Part shown: one piece after another, positions 31,436 to 41,368 of the stretch | How the letters are laid out: each line of letters opens with the position of its first letter | How positions within the stretch are numbered: position 1 is the first letter of the stretch | Assembly (NCBI RefSeq): GCF_019279795.1 | Contig: NC_056729.1 | Coordinates: forward strand, 1,866,149,077 to 1,866,213,076 | Source of the DNA: Protopterus annectens | Taxonomy: Eukaryota > Chordata > Ceratodontiformes > Protopteridae | Length of the DNA: 64,000 nucleotides | Direction of reading: 5' to 3' | Translations under genes and position numbers: made by a program | The notes under the pieces: model-generated | The model's database searches: none | Told to the model about the DNA's origin: nothing | Seen by the model: only the letters and a program-made list of their open reading frames with translations

Positions 31436-32407
31436 CTAGGGTGGTAGGTTTAGAATTTGAGCCTTGCCTAAAAAGGCACTATGGGGTGGCAAGAGCCTTA
31501 GCCAATATCCGGAATCCCAGGGTGACAGGTGCAAGCCGTCCCTTGCGAAGCAGCGTGGCTTGTCAAGCACGTCATCCCAGGCAGACAGACACTGGATCCC
31601 CTTTGAATGACACCAGACATTAAGCCAATTGTTAAAGCTGATCATCTTGTCTCTATATTGTGGCATCATTCTTGGTGAAGGAAGGATACTGCTCAGGGTC
31701 AGGGTCAAACCTGCCTGGGCTACATAATCAGAGAGCTCCTCTATGTCTCTTTTCATGTAGTCCAGGTAGGTACGTCTCAGGTCGTTCACACCAGCATGGA
31801 CAATGCCTGTGTCATATTTGTACTTGCCGTGGAGTGACCCGAGTGCTTGTGTCATGTGGCGGATTCTAGCGCCAGATAGGCAGCTTACTGTGACCCTCTC
31901 CCTGTTCAGCCTGGTGAGTGGGACGTCAGTGTGTCTGACTATGGAGTCACCTATGACAAGTATGTTTGGTGTTGTATTTGGCCTTAAGGGCTGTGACTGC
32001 TTTGCACACTGATTTTGTGGTTTATGTGTTGCTTGTGGGGCTTCTTGAGGTAGCACTTGTTTGGGTGTCTGCTTTGGAGGCCTCTGCTGTTTAGGTAAAT
32101 TTTTACTCAGAGCCTCCGAGTATGTCTTTGTGTCTTTATGTGTTTGATTCAGTGGTGTGGTAGCATTATGTGAGGCTGGTATTGTGGTGTGTGTAGTTGC
32201 CTTCTCCTCCTGTCTGGTCTTGCCAGTCCTGAGTTGAGAGAGCTCAGCCTCCAGTTTGGCTAAATAGCTGCATCTCTCGCAAGTATTTGTGTTATGTGGG
32301 AGAAGGAGAGGGTTGTCGGTGTACATGAGGCAATTGTAACATTGCCTCAATATTCCCAGATTCATCAACTGGGCAGGAGAGGACGCCAGCATCTGGCCCT
32401 TCGACAT
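31436..32407 (-). CDS. CR1 ORF1 protein with SGNH esterase domain (CR1-4)
   Basis: A full 323-codon frame from ATG at 32407. Residues 15-60 hold CxxC pairs (QCYNCLMYTDN, then CERCSYLAKLEAEL) running into a short coiled-coil-like stretch. Residues 60-145 are Gln/Pro/Thr/Lys-rich. Residues about 148-310 are an SGNH/GDSL-type hydrolase: ILVIGDSIVRH (block I Ser), SGARI (Gly block), HAGVNDLR (Asn block) and DGLHLS (catalytic Asp/His). Such esterase ORF1 proteins are known in CR1/L2 LINEs and are thought to bind RNA and perhaps membranes. The frame is intact although ORF2 of the same copy is broken. The start is shared with the ORF1 at 63543. Confidence 0.88.
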   Translation of the reverse strand: MSKGQMLASSPAQLMNLGILRQCYNCLMYTDNPLLLPHNTNTCERCSYLAKLEAELSQLRTGKTRQEEKATTHTTIPASHNATTPLNQTHKDTKTYSEALSKNLPKQQRPPKQTPKQVLPQEAPQATHKPQNQCAKQSQPLRPNTTPNILVIGDSIVRHTDVPLTRLNRERVTVSCLSGARIRHMTQALGSLHGKYKYDTGIVHAGVNDLRRTYLDYMKRDIEELSDYVAQAGLTLTLSSILPSPRMMPQYRDKMISFNNWLNVWCHSKGIQCLSAWDDVLDKPRCFARDGLHLSPWDSGYWLRLLPPHSAFLGKAQILNLPP

Positions 32408-32655
32408 GCTAGAAAAATTAAGAAGTTAGGTATGAGACTGAATAAGAGAGGACTTAGTAAGGAAGTGGGTACTCCTGGGGGGGTTTCGCAAGTGAGGGAC
32501 TTTGTATAATATAGAGTGACAAGTGCTGAGCTTTTTTTTTTTTTTTTTTTGAGAAAAAAAAAAAAAACTTTTAGGAACAAGTGCTGCGTTTTTTAGTCAA
32601 GGGATATACTGTTTAGGTTACTAGTAGAGCAGTTCTAAGGGAAAAAATGGGAAGA
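32408..32655 (-). other. CR1-4 5' UTR with T-run/A-run hairpin
   Basis: About 19 T (32532-32550), GAG, then about 14 A (32554-32567) would fold into a perfect A:T stem in RNA. This could be biological or an amplification or assembly artefact next to a gap. No coding sequence. Confidence 0.4.
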
Positions 32656-33155
32656 NNNNNNNNNNNNNNNNNNNNNNNNNNNNNNNNNNNNNNNNNNNNN
32701 NNNNNNNNNNNNNNNNNNNNNNNNNNNNNNNNNNNNNNNNNNNNNNNNNNNNNNNNNNNNNNNNNNNNNNNNNNNNNNNNNNNNNNNNNNNNNNNNNNNN
32801 NNNNNNNNNNNNNNNNNNNNNNNNNNNNNNNNNNNNNNNNNNNNNNNNNNNNNNNNNNNNNNNNNNNNNNNNNNNNNNNNNNNNNNNNNNNNNNNNNNNN
32901 NNNNNNNNNNNNNNNNNNNNNNNNNNNNNNNNNNNNNNNNNNNNNNNNNNNNNNNNNNNNNNNNNNNNNNNNNNNNNNNNNNNNNNNNNNNNNNNNNNNN
33001 NNNNNNNNNNNNNNNNNNNNNNNNNNNNNNNNNNNNNNNNNNNNNNNNNNNNNNNNNNNNNNNNNNNNNNNNNNNNNNNNNNNNNNNNNNNNNNNNNNNN
33101 NNNNNNNNNNNNNNNNNNNNNNNNNNNNNNNNNNNNNNNNNNNNNNNNNNNNNNN
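32656..33155. other. Assembly gap of exactly 500 N
   Basis: A run of 500 N, a conventional placeholder for a gap of unknown length. CR1 sequence flanks it on both sides in opposite orientations. Confidence 0.98.
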
Positions 33156-33885
33156 TTAAGCTCATTTGACAACCACGTGGCAAAGTGGTTAGAAAAACAT
33201 TTTATATAGCCCACCTAATTATGAAGGGATTCACATCTAGATCAGGGGAGGTCATCATGCCTCTTTACTCATCCCTCATCAGGCCCATAATTGAGTACAA
33301 TGCCTCTTTTGGGATGTACCTTACCAGACACCTGCAGCAACTGGAAAGACCCCAAAATTACCTCACCAAGAAGATCAAAGGGCTCAAACAGATGCCATGT
33401 GCTGCCCGGTTAAAGAAACTTCAGCTCTACTCAGTGGCATACCGCCTGCTTAGAGGCGATCTGTGCCTGACGTATAAAGCCATGTCCAACCCGGAATTAA
33501 TGGACATGCTGCATCTCAGAAAATCCAAATCCCATCGAGCTACATGCTCGAGACTCTTGAACCTCAGCACTGAAATAAATAGGACATGCTGGAGGGATAG
33601 ATTCATAACCCAGAGGCTCCCTTCACTCTGGAATAAAATCCCAGTCCAGGTTAGGCAGAGTCCCTCACTGACTCTCTTTCAAGAGGAATCTTGATGAGTG
33701 GATGGGAGATCGTAGGTTTACCCCAGGTATCACTTCTGTGTCACTGTTAGACAGAGGCACAGTATACTAACCTCGAAAAAGGGCATAGCAAAATTAATTT
33801 AAAATGGGTGGCGAAAGCCAAACACACTCTGGCTAGGCTTATAAATGCCCTAGGGCAGATAGCCTAGTATGAACCTATGAACCTA
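33156..33885 (+). mobile_element. CR1-5: CR1 3' end right of the gap
   Basis: Matches 59822-60539 and 15003-15715 closely. It encodes the ORF2 C-terminus (33185-33694 open, with LTRHLQQLERPQNYLTKK) and ends with two copies of a TGAACCTA repeat. The 5' extent is hidden in the gap. It is inserted in copy B at the point matching A 19353. Confidence 0.9.
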
Positions 33886-34429
33886 TTCATCTGACTAACT
33901 ACAGCGCACAAAATAATCTGCAGGCCCACAGACTGTACTGCTCTCTCAACACTACTTGCCCAGTGCCAACCAAACAGGCAGCTAAGATCTGATAATCATT
34001 TACTTGTAAGTTACAAATGGAGCTGTGAGCTATTGTGTGGAAATGAAATCAATGAACAGAACACGGTGCGACAAAACTCTCTGTACTGTGAATACCCAGA
34101 ATGGTCTATCAGCACAAACTGAAGTAAATGGTTCAGGGAATTATATGAGAATATACAAACTCACAAACAATAAATATCACATCTTAAATGAGGACAGTAA
34201 AAGTCAACATTAATATAAATTATTAAAAACTGAATTACACTGTATACTACTGATAAGCTGCTTCAGTTGTGCATCCACAGGGACTGTACACCATCTGTGC
34301 TCTGCGTTTATGACTGACAACATCTCTGATAGTGTGGGAATATCTGCATGTTGTGTCATTTACACCCATTATGTAGTGTGTGTACTGCTATCTACCACTA
34401 CCAAAGTGAGGTAAGTAGATGAAAAAAGA

Positions 34430-37235
34430 AGAAGAAACGACTAAACAGAAGCAGTAGGCAAATCAGGTGCAAGAGAGCAACATTCTGGAGACCGGCAACA
34501 AGCATGCCCTTCCACTTTCTAGCTAGTTCTTTTATGTATTTATGTATTTTATTGTGTGGGGATTTGCTCTACTGCACTGCTAGACAGAACCGTGTTGTGA
34601 GGGTACGAAGAACAAGGAGTACTACTGAAACAGCAACGCTCTCAGGTTCTAGGCTGAGGAATCAGTGAGATAAGTGCAAATAACTGATGGGATAATGCCA
34701 TAAAAATATAAACCTGATCATTTTATACACTGTCGGAGCTGTACATCCACACACTTCAAAAACATAGCAGGTAGTGCATAAATAACTATGTTGGAAAGGT
34801 AACAGAATAACAGATTTTGCAGCAAAATGCATGTTTTTGAAAAACAGATGTTTAATCTAAAAAGGCTTATGCACTCACAAAATCTCTGGTGTTTATCTGG
34901 AAAATGCATCATTGAACAGCTCCAGATAATCATAACATCCTTCCTGTTGCAAGAGAGCTTCCTAGGTTGAAACTGAATCCGTGATTTAAAAAAAAAAAAA
35001 AGAAATACAAGAACGAAAAAAATATTAAAAAAATAAAAAACTACTACTCTGCACCGTCTTCCATTTTATCCAGAGTGAAGAAAAGAAACAAATCAGTAGC
35101 AGTCACCATGGTTACCAAATCAGTAGCAGTCACCATGGTTACGCACTTCTATTAATGGCTAACAAATCATAATGCTACTTTCTCACAAGGAATACGTCTC
35201 CTTGCAGCTGCTTTTCCCTTGCTGTTTAACTATTTGCATGAATCCCACCCCCACCGTGAACCTTGGTTACTAGAAGAAATGTTGGCTGCAACTTCAGGCT
35301 GGGTAATATCTACTTTTCATACATATGTACTGTATCTTGGGTGGGGAGGGTTGCCTGTGACTGCATTGAAAAGGGGTGATTAGCTGGGGTGTGCCAGTCA
35401 CGCAATGCAAATAAATAATCTGCATTCCTTAGGAGTTCCTGTAACATTGCGTGACAATCTAAAACAGTTTGATTCAAGTGAGAGATATGCAAGAAATCTT
35501 TACTCTTGTGTATGACCAAGCTTATGATTAAAATACATATTCGGAGTGGCATTTACTTTACAAAATCATCTTTTTTCCGGCAAAAACAATCTCATCAAAT
35601 ATTAAAATCTGAGAAGGAAAACTTACAAGAATAATGAAGAGGGATGTGTGTAGTGTATGTGACAACACGTATCCCATATGTGGTCAATATGTGGCACCAC
35701 AACCTATACTGCTGCCCTAAGGTCACCATCAAGTTAGGCAATGTTCAAAAAATGATGTAATGAATGTTTAATATGCCTACTATTGATTAGAAGTGGTGCT
35801 CAGCATCCCATCTAAAATCGGATTAATTAGTAGTAAACCACATGTTCCTAGTTCGTTGCAAGTCACGCCCACTGGCTTTACCATGTACTATACCCTGACC
35901 ATCTTTGCAGAGATATTTAAATTCAATGAAAATACAAATTAATTGAGCTAAAAAGACATCATTATACCAAAGATAAAAAGAATGCTACAAATCTGAAGAA
36001 ATAATTAACATGAAGGCAAAACATTTGAAATAGACAATCAACAGAATTGAGGCAAAACCCCCCACACCCCAACAGATACGTTCATGAACTAAGGCAATAC
36101 CACATAAGGAAAAATAGACATTTCAAACATAATTTCTCAATGAAATATGAGTATTAATAATACACTATCACAAACCACTGCACCTGTAGACAGCAGTAAT
36201 AATCATCTTTCCAAGTGGTTCGGAAATAATCAGACTGCAAGTTTATCTCAGGCAAAGGTATTTGCTTGTTGTGCAGCATAACCATTCGCCCAAGGGACTT
36301 CAAGCCATTAAAACTAGGAAAAGGAAACCAGAGCAGAGCAAACTTACAAAATACTGTTAGGGAAGGGACCACATTTTACTCATTTTAAGTGATTTTAAGC
36401 TGATATGGTTCATTTCTATACTGTAGATTTGTTGTGGATTAATACTAGTGTGGATTTGATGCGGTTTCTTTTTTTGGTCTCTTGCCTAACAGTAAATTAA
36501 AGCAAGGAAGGCTGCAATCAGATAAATTCACTAATGTAGCTACTTACAGCTCCAGTATATACATATAAAAATGCAGGGTATTTTCACATTTTACAAATGA
36601 CATTGATTACCGTGATTTGGCATGTAAAACGAAAATGCTGCATTACACTTCAGTACAGGGGAGGTCTTTGTAAAAAAGTAGGCAGATCTATCAGCAAGAA
36701 ATGTTGCTCCGCACAAGCACTTTTATGTCTGAAGCGATCGCATTACATAAAGTAGGAGATAAAGTAACAATGCCGGCTTTATCACAGCAAATATATCAAC
36801 CAGACGCAACAACTTTTTCTGCTTGTGTTAGAAGGGCAAGAGTGATCCTCAGCCTTAGTATTGGATGAATGAATAGATGTGTTGTAGGGAAGTAATACAA
36901 CAGTCATACTAGCTGCCGATGGTAAGTGTTTTGGTTGGATTAACAGCTAACTAAATGAAATGACATTACAGAATAGAAAAAAAAATCACATTAGTAATCA
37001 GTGCGTTCATAACATATTTCTAGGCCAAAAAAAATAAACCTTGCAAGGACAAGGGGAACTGAGATAACTACATACCTTTCATAATGTAAAAAGGAAAAAA
37101 AAACTTCACTGCAAAACACTCGTGGTGCAAGGAGGTAAGGTAGCAATCCCTCTACAAAACAGATATGCCCAGAAACTGGACTCAACAGACTAGTTCCTAC
37201 AGTCAGTCAGCATCACATTTTTATTGGCTGCAGGA
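34430..37235. other. Copy B-specific 2.8 kb with no recognised element or gene
   Basis: The longest stretch here that I could not assign to a transposon. No frame longer than about 80 codons and none recognisable. Tandem copies of a 27-bp unit (35089-35142) each hold GTCACCATGGTTAC, close to an RFX X-box. A perfect octamer ATTTGCAT lies at 35232-35239, followed by a CACCC-type box. In copy A the corresponding junction is near 19893, with CACAGCTAAAAG shared at the right edge. A deletion from A seems as likely as an insertion in B. Confidence 0.5.
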
Positions 37236-37432
37236 AGCACAGCTAAAAGATCTCGTGCATAATCAATAGAGTGGGGCGTTCACAGGGCGAAAGGACTTCT
37301 AGGAGGTGGTTCATGGGTGGTTCCTGGCCAGCAAGCGAGGAAATAAAGAAAAATAACAACAGACATTATTAGCAAATGGTTTGAGTGCCCATACATTCTC
37401 TACAGCTCTGCAAGACTGTTTTAAGCTTAAAG

Positions 37433-37515
37433 ATGGCTTACAGTACCGGAGCTGTAAGAACGGCTACTGAAAAAAATAGTGGACAAATTCATTTACGGTA
37501 CCAGGAGGAGTATTG
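37433..37515 (+). other. Candidate coding exon followed by GTGAGT donor (copy B)
   Basis: Identical to 20101-20183, including the ATG context and the GTGAGT donor at 37516. See the copy A entry for the reading. Confidence 0.25.
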
Positions 37516-37759
37516 GTGAGTGCTACATTCAAAAGATGGGGGAAAAAAGGACCTCACAAATGAGAACACAAGGAAAACAATAAGTAGTGGTCCTTTAAGT
37601 TTTTATTCCTCATTTAGAATTTTTTAAATTGCAAAACATTATTAGGTTTGAATGTTTACATAGTCTTGCTTTTTAAATATTAATTGTTTTTCATTGCTGT
37701 TTGTAAGTCAGGATATTAGTAGGAGGAATGTTTAAATAGTGTTTATGAAATTACCAAAT

Positions 37760-37860
37760 TGATTCTGATGAAGTCTGTGAATTAGCTGCATGAAAGAGCT
37801 TAATCTGTTGGTATTTTATTGAATAAAAAATATTTTTGGTGTGGCCGTGCTTCTTATGAG
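37760..37860 (+). mobile_element. Penelope-like 3' UTR (copy B), tentative
   Basis: Copy B equivalent of 20420-20525: GATTCTGATGAAGTCTGTG, ATGAAAGAG, TTGAATAAAAAATATTTTT and GTGTGGCCGTGCTTC. Confidence 0.4.
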
Positions 37861-38043
37861 CTTTGTTTTTTAGTTTTATCTTTGAGTTTGCAGTTAATAG
37901 TTGTTTTTGCGTTTTTTTTTTTTTGTACTGTATATCTGGATAAGGTATCTGCATAAGGGGCCTACAAATGGATCAGAGAAAGGTGGAAGGGATTGTGTTT
38001 TTCTAGGGCATGTAACTCCTTGAATTAGACATACCCCCACCTT

Positions 38044-38332
38044 ACCCAACCATAAAATCAGAAATGCTAGGTTCAAAAGGCGTATTAATATTTCAAAATT
38101 AGATGTACAGGATGATATCCTAGCAGGGGCAGCAATTTTCCTTTTCTATGGAGTGGAAAAAGCATTTTGGGGAATCATAAAACTGGCTGTACTGTTAGAA
38201 GTAGTAAGTAATGCCTCCTTTGGTGAATTTGATAAAACATCTGTTGAAATGATGGCCGTGAAAGATGTACTCTTACAAAACTGCATGGCATTGGACTTTG
38301 TTCTAGCTAATAAAGGTGATTCTTGGACTTAA
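38044..38332 (+). pseudogene. Retroviral envelope TM ectodomain remnant (copy B)
   Basis: The better preserved of the two env remnants. From RFKR at 38069-38080 the frame is open to the TAA at 38330-38332, through a hydrophobic, fusion-peptide-like stretch and the heptad region ending MALDFVLA. The usual C-x6-CC, transmembrane anchor and tail are missing after SWT, so it could not anchor in a membrane. Upstream SU and other genes are absent. It belongs to an old retroviral insertion shared by both copies. Confidence 0.6.
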
Positions 38333-39399
38333 GTAGGGGAGGACTGTTGTAGCTTTTTCCCAGGTAATGAACCCAAGATCCAGAGCTGCCACAAACTGAA
38401 AAAAAAAATGCTCAAAAGGCACAAACAGAAGAGAAAAACTGATCCCCCTGGTTAGGAGACTGAATGATTGGCTGGTGGCAAAAAATACTACTGCTAGTAA
38501 TATCCATATACAATCGAAATTATGGGCTGCTAGAGTTTAATATTTGTTGCCATCTAGTGTGGTAGAGAGTGTATCAAACACCAAGTACTGCAAGTCTTGA
38601 CACTGGATCAAGTGTATCACGTCCAAGTTATAGTGCGAGTTATGAGATACACTGAGCCTCTAAAACATAGTCTGCTTTATGATTTGACACTCACTGCACA
38701 AAAACAAACTTGGGCTCCCATGTCTGTTTGAGGGAACTGTTGCAGACTTGGGATCCCAACTAAAAGAAATGTCCCCAGGCTGATGTGTGAACCCTTAATG
38801 TACAAGTTGGTACAAATGCAGCAGAAAATATAAAAAAGAATTAAGGCTGCAGTAAAATTGGCACACATTTTCTAGATAAGGAAAATTCATCTAGAGCAAC
38901 TCTAGGTATAAACTTGATACTTGTGTCATATTTCCTCCCTCTGCTGAGGGCACAACTACATTAAAGTGTACCTGATTACTTATTCTTAATTCTTTTGCAA
39001 GATGCAGAAAAACTATGGCTAGACAAAATAAAAGTTAGCTTTTTGGAAATATTGAAAACGTAATATCCATGTTAAAAAATTGGAAAAAGAGGGGACTATT
39101 CCCCATAATAACATAGTGCCCCTTCTGTCCTACCACTTCCTGCACAACCCTCTTGTGTGATCCTTATGCCTCATGTCTTCTCTCTCCCCCTTCTTTTAAG
39201 TTTTCCTATCTTCCCACTTTCCATTTTTATAAAAGCCCAAACAGGATTTCATTGTCAGGAGCACTCTTTAGAGTAAATAGAAGTCTTGCTACTGTTTTCG
39301 TAAGCTGTGGACCAGCAGTGCCCAGCTTGGTTCAGTGCAGGTTCTCATGCAAGATCTCGAGAGATCTGTGCAGACTCAGGCCTGCAGCCACCTAGTGAA
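38333..39399 (+). other. Probable ERV polypurine tract and LTR (copy B), cut by DIRS-B
   Basis: Same organisation as copy A: GTAGGGGAGGACTG, LTR-like start at 38345, CTCF-like site 38549-38562 (minus) and TATAAAAG at 39228-39235. It is interrupted at 39399 by DIRS-B; the continuation is at 44977. Confidence 0.4.
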
Positions 39400-39610
39400 A
39401 GTACAGTTTTGTACCTACCATAAATGTAGATGTCCGATAGATATGCAACTGCAGTCCTGACATATGGGTTGTCCTGCCTCAGGCAGCCCTTCGGTCGGCC
39501 GGATTCCAAAGTCCGGGTCCGGCGTCGGCTGATGTCGCCTCTTCCCCGACGTCAGAGCGGCTGGGGTATAAAAGCATCAGCCGGCGCCATCTTCTTCAGT
39601 GTTTCTTGCC
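39400..39610 (+). promoter_or_regulatory. DIRS-B left terminal repeat, palindromic tip, antisense promoter motifs
   Basis: Tip palindrome GTACAGTTTTGTAC (39401-39414), followed by CTACCATAAATGTAGATGT, shared with DIRS-A and DIRS-C. A CRE-like GACGTCA (39548-39554), TATAAAAG (39567-39574) and CGCCATCTT (YY1-like on the minus strand, 39585-39593) face inward. Confidence 0.7.
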
Positions 39611-39783
39611 CCAGATGCCAGGTGCCCTCCAAGGAAGGCTAAATTTAGAGAATGGATAAAAAATTCCAGACATGCACAACAGTAATAAACAGATACACCA
39701 TAACAGATATCCCCAGCTAATTTGAAAAAGGGGAGTGGACCCAAAAAGGAGAATTACAGAGGGGTAGGAGGGATTGAAAACCT

Positions 39784-39883
39784 GACTGCAGTTGCATATC
39801 TATCGGACATCTACATTTATGGTAGGTACAAAACTGTACTATGTCCTTCAAGAATGCAACTGCAGTCCTGACATATGGGTTGA
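39784..39883. repeat. DIRS-B internal complementary region
   Basis: 39784-39840 is the reverse complement of the left end up to ACTGTACT, and 39841-39883 the reverse complement of the right end starting ATGTCCTTC. The junction has no spare bases, so it states the exact sequence of the circular intermediate. Confidence 0.93.
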
Positions 39884-39913
39884 ATACCATAGCCAAGCTG
39901 GGGGTGGTAGGAT

Positions 39914-41330
39914 CTAAGATAAGGATGGTGTAGCTAAAATGCCCTGCAGGACTGCCGAAGCAAAGCCTGCTTGGGATCTGGAATATAAAGGCAGGTTGTA
40001 GTGTTTGGAAAATGTATGCACGGAGCTCCATGTAGCAGCTTCTAGAATGTCCTTTGTAGCCACCCCTCTTAGAAAGGCTGTGGAGGTGGCTATAGCTCTG
40101 GTGGAGTGTGGCCTGATATTGGCTGGCACACCTTTTCCATGGAAAGAGTAACAGAATCTGATGCAGTGTCCAATCCATTTTGAAATTGTTTGTTTGGAAA
40201 TTGCCTTTCCTTGTACTCCAGCAGCGTAAGCTACAAATAGTTGGTCAGACTTTCTGTTGGCCTTTGTTCTGTCCAAGTAGTAGCGCAATTGTCTGTGTAT
40301 GTCCAAAGTGTGCAGCAGCCTTTCTCCTTTATTTTGAGGATTGGGAAAGAAAGTAGGCAGGTGAATTGCTTGATTTAGAGACAACCTGGATATCACTTTT
40401 GGCATGAATGAAGGATTGGTTCTTAAAGAAACTCTGTCCTGATGAAAAATGAGAAATGGAGGTACTGCCATGAGGGCCTGTATCTCCGAGACTCTTCTTG
40501 CTGAGGTAATTGCCAACAGGAAAACTGTTTTCCAGGAGAGAAATTGCAATTCTGAAGATGCTGCTGGCTCAAAAGGAGGAAGAGTTAATTTTTTCCAAGA
40601 CGAAGTTGAGGTCCCATGCAGGCACTGGTGGTTTTCTGGGAGGTTTGATATTCTTTATCCCTCTTAGAAACTGTCTTAGCAAAGGATGTGAAAACACAGG
40701 TGGATCACAGTTGTATTTTGCTGAAATTGCTGAAGCGTGTATTTTTATGGAAGAATATGAAAGGTCATTGTGAAGCATTTCTGCCAAGTATTCTAGTATC
40801 TGTGGGATGCTCATTACTGATGCATCCTGACCCTTGTTGGCATTCCAAATGTTGACTCTCTTCCATTTGGCTGAATAAGTTTTTCTGGTGGAAGGTCTAC
40901 GTGCTTCCAGTAAGATCTCTTGAACTTTTTTGGAGAGAGAGATATGGGGAGAAGTCATGGAACCCTCCAAGCTGTCAGCTGCAATGTTTGCAGGTTGGGA
41001 TGAACAGTCCTGTAATTGTGCTGAGTTAGAAGCAGAGGCCATTGAGGCAGGGGCCACGGCTTGGTGCGAGTTATGCTCCTTAGTAATGGATACCAGTGCT
41101 GTCTTGGCCAGTCTGGAGCTATCAAAATGCCTTTCGGTTGTTCTGCTTTGATCTTCAGTAACACCTTGGTCATTAATGGTAGAGGTGGGAATGCATAGAT
41201 TGTTAGAGAATTCCAGCTGAAGGAGAGAGCATCCATTTTCCAGGCTTGAGGATGGTGTGTCCTCGAGCAGAACTTCTTCAGATGACGATTGAGGTGTGAG
41301 GCAAAGAGATCTATGTCCGGCCTTCCCCAT
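39914..41330 (-). pseudogene. Tyrosine recombinase (DIRS-B), one frameshift
   Basis: The upstream frame (41330-40569) carries the core-binding half: KKVQEILLEARRPSTRKTY, KWKRVNIWN, SSIKIHASAISA, FLRGIKNIKPPRKPPVPAW. The second frame (to 39914) carries the catalytic half with R in TSARRVSEI, ISKQTISKWIGHCIRFCY, H-S-T-R in IRPHSTRAIATS and the nucleophile Y in SKHYNLPLYS. The two are separated by a run of six A (near 40590) where DIRS-A has five. A single extra A explains the break, and it could be a real mutation or a sequencing error. The 5' part of the frame overlaps the Dam-like domain. The protein would insert circular cDNA without staggered cuts, matching the absence of a target duplication. 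Confidence 0.85.
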
Positions 41331-41368
41331 GCATGAGTTATTTGCGAAAAAATGTCTGGATGCCCCAT
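40955..41368 (-). CDS. Dam-methyltransferase-like domain (DIRS-B), overlapping frame
   Basis: Reading GHPDIFSQITHAWGRPDID, LFASHLNRHLKKFC, WKMDALSFSWNSL, AFPPLPLMTKVLLKIK and IAPDWPRQHWYPLL. This matches the Dam-like (phage-type N6-adenine methylase) domain described in DIRS elements, with AFPP at the place of the catalytic (D/N)PP(Y/W). In DIRS-A the domain is in frame with RNase H. Here a 1-2 base loss at about 41360 moves it one frame over. The open frame extends far upstream over RT-RNase H (to 42781), but that part is only an overlapping frame and not a gene in itself. Whether the domain methylates DNA is unknown. Confidence 0.55.
   Translation of the reverse strand: MGHPDIFSQITHAWGRPDIDLFASHLNRHLKKFCSRTHHPQAWKMDALSFSWNSLTIYAFPPLPLMTKVLLKIKAEQPKGILIAPDWPRQHWYPLLRSITRTKPWPLPQWPLLLTQHNYRTVHPNLQTLQLTAWRVP

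Larger units (their letters stand above)
28559..32655 (-). mobile_element. CR1-4: near full-length CR1 LINE (minus)
   Basis: From the right: 5' UTR (32408-32655, continuing into the gap), intact ORF1 (32407-31436), ORF2 endonuclease (about 31430-30830), RT (about 30800-29272), C-terminal domain (about 29250-28800) and 3' UTR ending at the ACCTATGA-type tail (28559). ORF2 has several stops and frameshifts. Unlike CR1-1, the 5' UTR shows no VNTR. Confidence 0.9.

Noticed and set aside
32621-33214. Long frames spanning the N run
   Set aside because: They are produced by unknown bases in the 500-N gap.
36727-36870. 47-codon ATG frame in the copy B-specific region
   Set aside because: Short, with no homology I recognise, no splice or codon evidence, and no second copy for comparison.
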